Notes: generated by a model not told the origin, from the sequence alone. DNA of 9,606 nucleotides from Treponema sp. (GCA_016293005.1 JAEDFA010000061.1:1-9606), one strand, 5' to 3'; shown: positions 1-7,581, counted from the stretch's first letter. Program-made: numbers and translations.

Positions 1-1130
1 ACGCATCAATTAATAAAGTTCATTATGCAGCTGAAGTAAAAAACTTTAATCCAGGTGATTATATGGATTCAAAAGAATCTAGAAAAATGGCTAGATTTAC
101 TCAGTATGCAGTTGCCGCTTCTAAACAGGCTCTTGAAGATTCTGGTTTAATGGGAAAATCAGAAATCCTTGATGAAACTGGAATTATTCTTGGAGTAGGA
201 ATCGGTGGATTTGAAGTAACTGAAGCTTCTGCAAAAGGTTATTTTAATTCTGGATGTACAAAAACTGCCCCAATGACAATTCCAGAACTTATTCCAAACG
301 AAGCAGGTGGAAATGTTGCAATGGCATTCGGAATACACGGTCCTGTTCAGGCTGTTTCAACTGCATGCTCTTCAGGAACTGACGCAATGGGGGTTGCATT
401 TGATATGGTTCGTTCAGGTCGTCTTGATGTTTGTCTTACAGGCGGTGCTGAATCAACAATAAATGGTTATGCAATTGTTTCATTTGAAGTATTGCATGCG
501 CTTTCTACAGGTTTTGATGAAGATCCGACAAAAGCAAGTCGTCCTTTTGACAAAAAAAGAAACGGTTTTGTAATGGGTGAGGGGTCTGCTGTTTTAGTTT
601 TTGAAGAATATGAACATGCAAAAGCTCGTGGCGCAAAAATTTATGCAGAAGTTGCAGGTTACGGAGCTTCATGTGACGGTTATCATCTTACTTCTCCAAA
701 CCCAGATGGAATTTGCGGTTCAAAATGTATGTCAAGAGCATTAAAAGATGCCGGAATGGATCCTTCTGAAATTCAGTATTACAATGCGCATGGAACATCA
801 ACAAAAATAAATGATCCTTCTGAAACAAGAATGATAAAACTTGCTTTTGGCGAAGAAAATGCAAAAAAATTAAAAATTTCTTCAACAAAATCAATGCATG
901 GTCACTGTCTTGGAGCAACAGGTGCAATCGAAGCAATGGTTTGTGTAAAGGCTATTACTGACAGTTACTTTCCGGCTACAATTAATCTTGATGAACAGGA
1001 TATCGAAGGTGGTTGTGATCTTGATTATGTTCCAAATAAAGGTGTAGAAGGTAATATCGATGCTGCAATGTCTGCAACTTTTGGATTTGGTGGACATAAT
1101 GGTGCAATCATTCTTAAAAAAGTAAAATAA
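1..1130 (+). CDS. fabF: 3-oxoacyl-[acyl-carrier-protein] synthase II (FabF), 5' end outside the window
   Basis: Cytoplasmic condensing enzyme of type II fatty-acid synthesis; it joins malonyl-ACP to a growing acyl-ACP. The reading frame is open from base 3, and the 20 residues before the ATG at 63 (including AAEVKNFNPGDY) match the FabF family, so that ATG is internal. The true start lies upstream, with perhaps 40-45 residues missing from the usual length of about 410. The catalytic triad is intact: the nucleophile Cys in TACSSG (codon 366-368), His in NAHGTST (789-791) and His in GHCLGATGA (903-905), with the conserved Lys in STKSMHGH. The family motifs RPFDKKRNGFVMGEG and C-terminal FGFGGHN are present. 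The HGTST loop and two-His triad fit the FabF/FabB type rather than FabH. fabZ follows 42 bases downstream on the same strand, supporting a fatty-acid synthesis cluster. No promoter is visible because the 5' end is cut. Confidence 0.96.
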   Translation, partial: ASINKVHYAAEVKNFNPGDYMDSKESRKMARFTQYAVAASKQALEDSGLMGKSEILDETGIILGVGIGGFEVTEASAKGYFNSGCTKTAPMTIPELIPNEAGGNVAMAFGIHGPVQAVSTACSSGTDAMGVAFDMVRSGRLDVCLTGGAESTINGYAIVSFEVLHALSTGFDEDPTKASRPFDKKRNGFVMGEGSAVLVFEEYEHAKARGAKIYAEVAGYGASCDGYHLTSPNPDGICGSKCMSRALKDAGMDPSEIQYYNAHGTSTKINDPSETRMIKLAFGEENAKKLKISSTKSMHGHCLGATGAIEAMVCVKAITDSYFPATINLDEQDIEGGCDLDYVPNKGVEGNIDAAMSATFGFGGHNGAIILKKVK

Positions 1131-1132
1131 GT

Positions 1133-1156
1133 TTAAGGAGGTTTTTGCCTCCTTAA
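1133..1156 (+). promoter_or_regulatory. Perfect 9-bp hairpin in the fabF-fabZ spacer
   Basis: TTAAGGAGG (1133-1141) and CCTCCTTAA (1148-1156) are exact reverse complements around a 6-base loop, TTTTTG. No U-run follows the stem, so it is not a standard intrinsic terminator. The 5' arm is a full Shine-Dalgarno sequence and the 3' arm resembles the anti-Shine-Dalgarno end of 16S rRNA. The ribosome binding site fabZ probably uses, AGAGGA (1162-1167), lies just outside the stem. The hairpin may protect or set a processing point in a fabF-fabZ transcript, act as a weak attenuator, or influence ribosome access. The structure is certain as a sequence pattern; its role is inference. Confidence 0.6.
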
Positions 1157-1172
1157 TGTAAGAGGAAATTAT

Positions 1173-1604
1173 ATGGCATTAACAACAGATATAAAATCGC
1201 TTTTACCTCATAGAGAACCGTTTTTATTTGTGGATGCAATCATCAGTGCAGATGATAAAGGCTGTGTCTGTGAGCATACATTTACAGAAAATGAATTCTT
1301 TTTTAAAGGACATTTTCCTGAATATCCTGTAGTTCCGGGTGTAATTTTATGTGAAACAATGGCACAGGCAGGAGGAGCGGCTTTAAGATATTCTGGAGTA
1401 GTTTCAGATGACAGTCTTTTCTTTTTTGCAACACTCGATAAAGTAAAATTCAGAAATCAGGTTCGTCCAGGTGATAAAGTAAGAATGGAAATTACTTATT
1501 TAAGAACTAGTCCAAAAATGATAAAACAGTCAGGAAAAGCATTTGTTGGAGATACTCTTTGTGCAGAAGCAGAGTGGATGTGCCTTGTAGGAAAAGCCGA
1601 ATAG
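1173..1604 (+). CDS. fabZ: 3-hydroxyacyl-[acyl-carrier-protein] dehydratase (FabZ)
   Basis: Cytoplasmic dehydratase that removes water from beta-hydroxyacyl-ACP to give trans-2-enoyl-ACP in fatty-acid elongation. The 143-residue product has the usual FabZ length and a single hot-dog fold. The N-terminal LLPHREPFLFVD is a family signature. The active-site helix motif GHFPEYPVVPGV is followed by CETMAQAGG, giving catalytic His47 and Glu61 (Glu, as in FabZ, where FabA has Asp). The segment FFATLDKVKFRNQVRPGD is also typical. The ATG is preceded by AGAGGA with a spacing of about 6 bases, which supports this start. It is probably cotranscribed with fabF, which makes the 3-ketoacyl-ACP that is reduced before FabZ acts. 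It is the last gene of its unit: the next gene is convergent and a terminator-like palindrome lies between them. Nothing in it appears abnormal. Confidence 0.95.
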   Translation: MALTTDIKSLLPHREPFLFVDAIISADDKGCVCEHTFTENEFFFKGHFPEYPVVPGVILCETMAQAGGAALRYSGVVSDDSLFFFATLDKVKFRNQVRPGDKVRMEITYLRTSPKMIKQSGKAFVGDTLCAEAEWMCLVGKAE

Positions 1605-1629
1605 ATACAAGCTGTAACTCTTTAAGTTA

Positions 1630-1707
1630 AAAAGGGGCTGTCTGAAGAGTCATTTTGAAATTATAAAATTTAATTCAGAATGATAATACTTTTAGACAGT
1701 CCCTTTT
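1630..1707. terminator. Long imperfect palindrome, probable bidirectional terminator and possible dispersed repeat
   Basis: The region between convergent fabZ and leuS contains an outer stem, 1630-1643 paired with 1694-1707 (AAAAGGGGCTGTCT against AGACAGTCCCTTTT, one G-U pair). An inner stem pairs 1651-1659 with 1674-1682 (one G-U pair), with small bulges and an AT-rich loop of about 14 bases. On the + strand the stem ends in CCCTTTT followed by a T-rich stretch. On the - strand it ends in CCCCTTTTT. Both arrangements suit Rho-independent termination of fabZ (+) and leuS (-). The two-part stem is longer than a minimal terminator and resembles small palindromic intergenic repeats. A copy number cannot be judged from a single window. 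Confidence 0.75.
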
Positions 1708-1734
1708 GTTTTTGTTTAAGTTTTCAGGAAAACT

Positions 1735-4287
1735 TTATTTTACTACAAAATTTACAAGTTTATCTTTTACGATAACGCATTTTACGATTTGTTTTCCATC
1801 AAGGAAGCGTTTTGCATCTTGATTTTCTAAGGCTTTTTCTTTTAATTTTTCATCAGGAGTGCCAGTGGAAGCCTGGAATTTTCCTCTGAGTTTTCCGTTT
1901 ACCATTACGACAATTGTTTTTTCATCATCTTTTGCAAATTCTTCGTCGACTTCTGGCCATTTCTCGTAAGCGATTGTATCTTTGTTTCCAAGATTGTGCC
2001 ACAATTCTTCTCCAAGATGAGGCGCATACGGACTTAAAACTTTGACAAAATCTTTCCAGATTGAAAATGGAATTTTCTCGAGTTTTGAAAGTTCGTTTAC
2101 AAAAATCATCATCTGGCTGATTGCAGTATTAAAATTTAATGTTGCAGTATCATCGGTAACTTTTTTGATTGTCTGTGCATAGAGTTTTCTGATGGAAATT
2201 AGTTTTTCATCCTGAAGTTTTTGCGTGATGTCGATATCTTCTATTGGTTTTTCAGAAAGATTCCATACTTTTTCAAGAAATCTGTGAATTCCTGTAATAC
2301 CTTGTGTTGCCCATGGTTTACTCATTGTAAGAGGACCCATAAACATTTCGTACATCCTCACTGAATCTGCGCCGTATGCTTTGATTTCATCATCTGGATT
2401 TACGACATTTTTGAGTGATTTTGACATTTTTGCAACAATCTGTTCAAGTTTTTCACCGGTTTTCTTTTCATACCAAAGTCCATCGTCTTTTTGTTCGACT
2501 TCATCAACAGGAACAAGCGTTTTGTTTGCTCTTTGGAATGCAAAAGAAGTAATCATTCCCTGATTTACAAGGCGCTTAAAAGGTTCTTTTGTAGAAACAA
2601 CTCCAATGTCGTAAAGGACTTTGTGCCAGAACCTTGCATAAAGAAGGTGTAAAACGGCATGTTCTGCGCCTCCGATGTATAAATCTACAGGCATCCAGTA
2701 TTTTTCTTTTTCAGGGGAACAGAACAGTTTTTCGTTTTGCGGATCGAGGTATCGAAGGTAATACCAGCATGAACCTCCCCATTGAGGCATTGTGTTTGTT
2801 TCTCGTTTTGCATCTGAAGAACATTTAGGGCATTTACAGTTTACCCAATTTGTAATTCCTGCAAGAGGAGATTCGCCTGTTCCTGTAGGCTGATAAGATT
2901 TTACTTCTGGCAGTTTTAAAGGAAGTTCTTCTTCTGGAACTGGCACCGTTCCGCATTTTGGGCAGTGAATTAAAGGAATCGGTTCTCCCCAATAGCGTTG
3001 CCGGCTGAATACCCAGTCGCGCAGTTTGTAATTGATTGCTTTTCTTCCGATTTTGTGTTCTTCGAGGAATGAAAGCATTTTTTCTATTGCATCTTTTTTA
3101 TTAAGACCGTCAAGAAAGTCTGAATTTACATGAAGGCCGTCTTCCTGCCATGGTTCTTCCTGAACATTTACTTTTGATTTTAAAACTTCTATTATTGGAA
3201 GATTGAATTTTTTTGCAAATTCCCAGTCTCTTTTGTCGTGAGCAGGAACTGCCATAATTGCACCTGTTCCATAAGAAATAAGAACATAATCTGCAATCCA
3301 GATTGGAATGAGTTTTCCGTTTACAGGATTTATTGCATAACTTCCTGAAAAAACTCCTGTTTTATCTTTGTTTAAATCTGTTCTCTCCAGGTCTGATTTT
3401 TTTGCAGCCGATTCAAGATATGAATTAACTTGATTTTTTTGTTCAGGCGTTGTGATTTCTGGAACGATTTTGTGTTCTGGCGAAACAACCATGTAAGTTG
3501 CCCCGAAAAGTGTGTCGCATCTTGTTGTATAAACGGTAAGTGTTTTGTCTGTTGGTTTTCCGTCTTTGTCTGCAACTGTAAAAATTACTTCAGCCCCGCA
3601 AGATTTTCCAATCCAGTTGTGCTGCATAAGTTTTACGCTTTCCGGCCAGTTAAGTTCGTCAAGGTCTTTGTCAAGTCTGTCTGCGTAGTCTGTGATTTTT
3701 AAAATCCACTGACGGATAGTTTTGTGGGTAACTTCTGAATGACATCTTTCGCATTTTCCGTCTTTTACTTCTTCATTTGCAAGCCCTGTCATACATGACG
3801 GACACCAGTTGATAGGCGTCTGGTCTTCGTATGCAAGTCCTTTTTTGTAAAGCTGAAGAAAAATCCATTGAGTCCATTTGTAGTATTCTGGTTCACATGT
3901 TGAAATACATCTGTCCCAGTCGTAACTAAAACCTAATGATTTAATCTGTTTTGTAAAATGCTTGATATTTTCGTTTGTTGTGATTTTTGGATGAGTTCCT
4001 GTTTTGATGGCGTAATTTTCAGCCGGAAGTCCGAATGCATCGTATCCCATAGGGTGAAGGACATTGTAACCGTTCATTCTAAGATAACGGCAGTAAATGT
4101 CTGTTGCCGTGTAGCCTTCAGGATGTCCTACATGAAGACCTGCTGCAGACGGGTAGGGAAACATGTCAAGAACGTACATTCTTTTTTCTTTTGGAAATGA
4201 CGGATCTTCTTTTGCCTTGAAAGTCTTGTTTTCGTCCCAGAATTTTTGCCATTTTGATTCGATTTGTTCAAAAGGATATTTTGACAT
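1735..4287 (-). CDS. leuS: Leucyl-tRNA synthetase (LeuRS)
   Basis: Cytoplasmic class I aminoacyl-tRNA synthetase that charges tRNA-Leu and hydrolyses mischarged products. The 850-residue product is of normal bacterial length and intact. In order: the HIGH motif as HVGH (residues 52-55) in PYPSAAGLHVGH; a zinc-binding module with Cys162, 165, 179 and 182; the CP1 editing domain with TTRCDTLFG (Thr254, Thr255) and the editing Asp351 in VPAHDKRD; a second set of CxxC pairs (Cys442/445 and Cys486/489); the catalytic-domain signature NTMPQWGGSCWYYLRYLDP; KMSKS at residues 620-624; the anticodon-binding helical region; and a C-terminal domain with VMVNGKLRG. The ATG is preceded by AGAGG (4296-4300 on the complementary strand) with 8 bases of spacing, which supports this start. 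It lies downstream of the binding-protein gene with a 168-base gap and probably has its own promoter (4372-4400). No T-box-like leader is seen; the untranslated leader would be only about 75-80 bases. Confidence 0.98.
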   Translation of the reverse strand: MSKYPFEQIESKWQKFWDENKTFKAKEDPSFPKEKRMYVLDMFPYPSAAGLHVGHPEGYTATDIYCRYLRMNGYNVLHPMGYDAFGLPAENYAIKTGTHPKITTNENIKHFTKQIKSLGFSYDWDRCISTCEPEYYKWTQWIFLQLYKKGLAYEDQTPINWCPSCMTGLANEEVKDGKCERCHSEVTHKTIRQWILKITDYADRLDKDLDELNWPESVKLMQHNWIGKSCGAEVIFTVADKDGKPTDKTLTVYTTRCDTLFGATYMVVSPEHKIVPEITTPEQKNQVNSYLESAAKKSDLERTDLNKDKTGVFSGSYAINPVNGKLIPIWIADYVLISYGTGAIMAVPAHDKRDWEFAKKFNLPIIEVLKSKVNVQEEPWQEDGLHVNSDFLDGLNKKDAIEKMLSFLEEHKIGRKAINYKLRDWVFSRQRYWGEPIPLIHCPKCGTVPVPEEELPLKLPEVKSYQPTGTGESPLAGITNWVNCKCPKCSSDAKRETNTMPQWGGSCWYYLRYLDPQNEKLFCSPEKEKYWMPVDLYIGGAEHAVLHLLYARFWHKVLYDIGVVSTKEPFKRLVNQGMITSFAFQRANKTLVPVDEVEQKDDGLWYEKKTGEKLEQIVAKMSKSLKNVVNPDDEIKAYGADSVRMYEMFMGPLTMSKPWATQGITGIHRFLEKVWNLSEKPIEDIDITQKLQDEKLISIRKLYAQTIKKVTDDTATLNFNTAISQMMIFVNELSKLEKIPFSIWKDFVKVLSPYAPHLGEELWHNLGNKDTIAYEKWPEVDEEFAKDDEKTIVVMVNGKLRGKFQASTGTPDEKLKEKALENQDAKRFLDGKQIVKCVIVKDKLVNFVVK

Positions 4288-4361
4288 TTTTTATGCCTCT
4301 GATGATTTTTTTAGTAAATAGTTTACCTGATAGATTTTTCGAAATTTTTAAAATTGAAAAT

Positions 4362-4390
4362 CGACTTTTCCATTATATTGTAAAAAGTCG
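4362..4390. promoter_or_regulatory. Inverted repeat around the leuS -10 box, candidate operator
   Basis: CGACTTTT (4362-4369) and AAAAGTCG (4383-4390) are perfect 8-base inverted arms separated by 13 bases. The centre contains the predicted -10 hexamer of the leuS promoter. A repressor binding here would block RNA polymerase. Alternatively, the arms are chance in AT-rich DNA, although the CGAC/GTCG ends make this less likely than for an all-AT palindrome. No regulator gene is present in the window to suggest a partner. Confidence 0.35.
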
Positions 4391-4400
4391 TGAATTACAA
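4372..4400 (-). promoter_or_regulatory. Sigma-70-type promoter for leuS
   Basis: On the minus strand, TTGTAA (4400-4395) and TATAAT (4377-4372) are separated by 17 bases, the optimal spacing. The -10 box matches the consensus exactly and the -35 box matches TTGACA at four of six positions. Transcription would begin around 4364-4366, about 78 bases before the leuS ATG. The predicted leader is very AT-rich and can form a weak hairpin at 4333-4362. I see no clear terminator for the upstream binding-protein gene before this promoter, so read-through into leuS is possible. Confidence 0.6.
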
Positions 4401-4455
4401 TGAAAAACTTAAAAAGCACATAAAAAATAGTATTTTAAAGGTTAAAAAAGCGGTT

Positions 4456-6099
4456 TTATTTTTTTACAAGCCCTGGATAAGTTTTTGGAATCTTTTGAAT
4501 GTATACTGATTTTAGCGGATGAATATTAAAAGGATTCGTGTACCATCCTTTAACTTTGTTTAAATTTATTATATTTAGTGAAACCGGGTGTTGAATAGGA
4601 AGAATCATCGCATCATCTAAAAGAATTTGTTCTGCCTCTGAAAGAAGTTTTTCGCGATTTTCGTCGGTGTAAAGATTTGCCTCTTTTAATTTTTCTTCAA
4701 ATTCTGCATTTGACCAGCCTGAAATGTTTAATGAAGAATCTTTTTTGTATAATTCAAGAAATGTAAGCGGATCTGTAAAATCTCCAATCCATGAATAGAA
4801 AAACATATCTGCATTTGATGATGTTATTTGAGAAAGGTTTGAAGTCTGAATGAAATTGACATCAACTCCAAGCTCTTTCCAGGCATCTTTTAAGATTTGC
4901 GCTTTTTCTTCTTGAAATTCTGACAGTGCTATTGAAAGATTAATATTTTGTTCTTCAGGAATGTTGTATTTTTTTCTTGCCTCGCTCATAAGGCGTTTTC
5001 CCTGAATTAAATCTGTGTAATCGTAACCTTGAACCTGCGGATAATTTTTAACCGGATAAACGAAAGTGCTTGCTTTTACGAAAACATTTTCACGCATTTT
5101 ATCCCACGGACATGATTCAAGAAGTGCCTGTCTGAATTCTTTTTTATTCCAGATGTTAAAACCGGAAGTTTTATCGGAATCTGTTTCATCGTAAATTTTA
5201 AAAGAAAGGTATTCTGTTCCGAATTGAACTGAAATATGTTTTGAATTTTCGTCGATTATTTTTGAGTAATTTACAGGACCTGTAATCCATTCTGAAAGTG
5301 CGGTGTTGAAAAAAAACGAATTGTCTTCTGCATTTTCTGTAAGAAGGAAAGATGTACTTTGAAGTTTTATGTTTTCGCTGTCGTAGTAGTGAGGATTTTT
5401 TAAAAGTTCAAGTTCTGTCGGTGTGAACATACTGATGTAAAAAGGACCGCTGAAAATTCCTGGAGTTTCTGAAACTACTGAAAACGCCGGCATGCACAAA
5501 AGGCGGGGAAGATATGAGGCCGGAGATACAAGGTGAACTGATAAAGTTTTTTCATCCGGCGTGTAAATAGAAACTTCTTGTGAAGTCGATTTTCCCGTTC
5601 TGAATTCTTTTGCACCTTCTATGATGTCAAATAAACTTGAATACGGAGCATTTTTGTTTTTTAAAAGATTTAACCATGAATTTTTTACATCGTTAGAAGT
5701 GATTGTTTTTCCGTCGCAGAATTTTGCGTCTTCTCGAAGAATGAAAGTCCAGCGTTTTTTGTCACGGCTGATTTTGTAATCTTTTGCAATGGCAAAATCC
5801 GGTTCACAGGTCTTTGGATTGTAAGAAAAAAGTCCTTCGTAGATGTTGATTAAAATCTGCGCTTCTGAACTGTAGGAACTTAGATGCGGATTTAGCGTAA
5901 GAATTTCTGAAGAATGAGAAATTGTTATGTGCGTTTGTATTTCTTGTTCTTGATTTTGCGTCTGTTCGGTTTCTTCTGCAAAAAAATCTGGATTTTCGAT
6001 TATGTTATCTTCGTTTTCGAGTTCGGAATTTTGAGAAAAAACTGAAAATGAAATGCATAAAAAAATTGATGCAAAAATTTTTTTTGATATTTTATTCAC
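4456..6099 (-). CDS. OppA/DppA-type peptide ABC transporter substrate-binding protein, GTG start
   Basis: Exported extracytoplasmic solute-binding protein of the family-5 (SBP_bac_5) type, 547 residues, the usual length. Residues 1-22 form a Sec signal peptide with basic KISKK, a hydrophobic core and a type I cleavage site after VFS; no lipobox is seen, so it is probably soluble in the periplasm. Residues 23-55 are an acidic linker with 11 Asp/Glu and no Lys/Arg. The binding domain begins near residue 56: ILTLNPHLSSYSSEAQ and NIYEGLFSYNP are typical, as is WTFILREDAKFCDGKTITSNDV. WIGDFTDP (437-444) carries Asp440 where OppA has the Asp that binds the peptide amino terminus, favouring peptides as ligand. 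The start is GTG; its first 8 bases (GTGAATAA) overlap the end of the upstream gene, and a weak AGGA lies about 10 bases before it, suggesting translational coupling. No permease or ATPase gene is nearby. The precise ligand is unknown. Confidence 0.88.
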   Translation of the reverse strand: MNKISKKIFASIFLCISFSVFSQNSELENEDNIIENPDFFAEETEQTQNQEQEIQTHITISHSSEILTLNPHLSSYSSEAQILINIYEGLFSYNPKTCEPDFAIAKDYKISRDKKRWTFILREDAKFCDGKTITSNDVKNSWLNLLKNKNAPYSSLFDIIEGAKEFRTGKSTSQEVSIYTPDEKTLSVHLVSPASYLPRLLCMPAFSVVSETPGIFSGPFYISMFTPTELELLKNPHYYDSENIKLQSTSFLLTENAEDNSFFFNTALSEWITGPVNYSKIIDENSKHISVQFGTEYLSFKIYDETDSDKTSGFNIWNKKEFRQALLESCPWDKMRENVFVKASTFVYPVKNYPQVQGYDYTDLIQGKRLMSEARKKYNIPEEQNINLSIALSEFQEEKAQILKDAWKELGVDVNFIQTSNLSQITSSNADMFFYSWIGDFTDPLTFLELYKKDSSLNISGWSNAEFEEKLKEANLYTDENREKLLSEAEQILLDDAMILPIQHPVSLNIINLNKVKGWYTNPFNIHPLKSVYIQKIPKTYPGLVKK

Positions 6100-7513
6100 T
6101 TATGTCCATTCCTAATTGTTCAATTTTGCTTATCTGTTCAGCGAGGTTTATGTATTCAACCCGTTTTTGATTTGCAGAAATTACTGCATTTTGAAGTGTC
6201 AGAAGTTCTATTTTTAGCCCCCGAATTTTTGACTTGTTCTTTGAGGAAACTTTGTTTTTAAAATATTCATCGAGTCCTGAAAGAATGAGAAAAATTTCAC
6301 GCGTTTCCGAAACCTGTTTGTTTACAAATTGAAGAAGAGATTCGTCTTCTACCGTGTAAATTTTTATGTATTCGTTTGAGTTTTTGTCTGAAATAGCGAA
6401 AAAAAGATTTTCTTTTCTTTCAAGTGTGTCGATGAAGGTGTTCATGTCGACAGCCTGCTGATATTTTGATTTTTTTTGCTGGTCGTTGATGGAAATTGTA
6501 TAAATTACAGGTTTTATTTTTAAATTTAAAGCCCGTCTTATCATTTTTTTTAGCCGCTGAAAAATTGAATTATGTTCGCCTTCTAGAATGAGGAAGTTAT
6601 TTGATACGATTCCTGCAAGAATTGAAAATTCTTCTGCTAGCGATGCAAGAGTTTTTAAAGATTCCATTAGAATTTTGCGCGGTTTTACAGTATTTTTTTT
6701 TGTTTTTGACAGTTCTGCTTTAGGAATTTTTAGGCTTGCAAGAACTTTTTGCTTTAGTTCTTCTTTATTAAGCCCATGATTTTCTTCTGAGATTTCCTGT
6801 ATAAGGTCTGCGTATATTTTTTGTTTCGGGAAAAGTTTTTGTAATGCTCTTTTGATTTTAAGGGATTCATCATCGATGTTTTTTAAATCGTCGTCAGAGT
6901 TAAATTCTTTGCTTGTAAGGACATTCTCTCTTATGTTGAATTTGTACGCTTCCTTTTGAAAATCCAGAAGAGATGAAAGAATTTTCTGAATGGCTGCAGT
7001 CGCTTCTGAATTTTTTCGAACCATGTCGTTTAATGTTGTGGTGCTTACGAATTGAGATTTTTTTCTAAGTTCGTTTATTAAAATTCCCATTGCTCTTGTG
7101 TTTGGTTTTGGGTTTGAAGGCGTACATGTTGTCCAGTTTATAAATAAAGAAAGTTTTTTTAATTTTTCGATTCTGTCGAAGTTTAAAAAATCTGTAGAAA
7201 ATTTGTAATAATTGCAGGCGAAATTTAAATTTGATTCGTATTCTGAAATTCGTAAACCCATGATTTGAGAAATTTCTGCTTCGTTAAAGGACTCTTCTTG
7301 AGGCAATTCGATGTCTTCATAATTTTTAGATGCTTTGTATGGGTCTGGCGTTATAAGACCGTGCTTGTCCATTAAATCGAACAGGTTTTGAACGCATACA
7401 TGTATAAGCCGGTAATTGTCGAGTAGTTTTGGAAGTGCTTCTGTATTGAGCCAGGCTCCTTTTTTTTCTATTGCGTCTTTTAAACTTGAATTGAAGTCAA
7501 GGGAATTTTCCAT
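6092..7513 (-). CDS. Helix-rich cytoplasmic protein of unknown function
   Basis: I do not recognise a named family for this 473-residue product. It has no signal peptide and no membrane segment, so it is probably cytoplasmic. Composition and spacing suggest mostly alpha-helix. Residues 20-130 (including DPYK at 57-60 and MGLRISEYE at 85-93) look like a compact N-terminal domain. Residues 160-300 are rich in Lys/Glu helices with a basic patch near 269-280. Residues 335-390 may contain a small alpha/beta section (VIYTISI, LFFAIS, YIKIYTVED). Residues 395-470 have heptad-like spacing suggestive of a coiled coil. The ATG at 7513 is the best start seen, although the only Shine-Dalgarno-like AGG lies about 14 bases upstream. 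Its stop is inside the start region of the binding-protein gene (8-base overlap), so the two are likely translated together. A 68-base AT-rich gap separates it from the lipoprotein gene upstream. That the ORF is real is well supported by length and context; function is unknown. Confidence 0.8.
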   Translation of the reverse strand: MENSLDFNSSLKDAIEKKGAWLNTEALPKLLDNYRLIHVCVQNLFDLMDKHGLITPDPYKASKNYEDIELPQEESFNEAEISQIMGLRISEYESNLNFACNYYKFSTDFLNFDRIEKLKKLSLFINWTTCTPSNPKPNTRAMGILINELRKKSQFVSTTTLNDMVRKNSEATAAIQKILSSLLDFQKEAYKFNIRENVLTSKEFNSDDDLKNIDDESLKIKRALQKLFPKQKIYADLIQEISEENHGLNKEELKQKVLASLKIPKAELSKTKKNTVKPRKILMESLKTLASLAEEFSILAGIVSNNFLILEGEHNSIFQRLKKMIRRALNLKIKPVIYTISINDQQKKSKYQQAVDMNTFIDTLERKENLFFAISDKNSNEYIKIYTVEDESLLQFVNKQVSETREIFLILSGLDEYFKNKVSSKNKSKIRGLKIELLTLQNAVISANQKRVEYINLAEQISKIEQLGMDISE

Positions 7514-7581
7514 AGCTAATATTATGACCTAGAATTGATAAAAAATCTACAAAATAAAATTAAAGTTTATTTTTTTTAAAA

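Noticed and set aside
63..65. ATG at 63 as the start of fabF
   Set aside because: The frame continues upstream without a stop and the preceding residues (AAEVKNFNPGDY) are typical internal FabF sequence.
688..1097. Minus-strand open frames opposite fabF
   Set aside because: They lie antisense within a strongly conserved enzyme gene, have no ribosome binding site or recognisable product, and are explained by codon composition of fabF.
2381..4200. Several short frames overlapping leuS on both strands
   Set aside because: All lie inside the intact LeuRS coding region, whose motifs run from end to end; none has family features of its own.
4333..4362. AT-rich hairpin in the leuS leader as a riboswitch or T-box
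   Set aside because: It has almost no G-C pairs, and the leader is too short and lacks recognisable T-box elements.
5922..6170. Plus-strand frame across the junction of the binding protein and the unknown gene
   Set aside because: It is antisense to two supported overlapping genes, is rich in Phe/Leu/Cys as expected from the complement of Lys/Glu codons, and has no recognisable product.
7551..7573. AAAATAAA/TTTATTTT stem in the gap between the second lipoprotein and the unknown gene
   Set aside because: The 8-bp stem is entirely A-T with no G-C pairs, and in such AT-rich sequence it is expected by chance and would be too weak for a convincing terminator.
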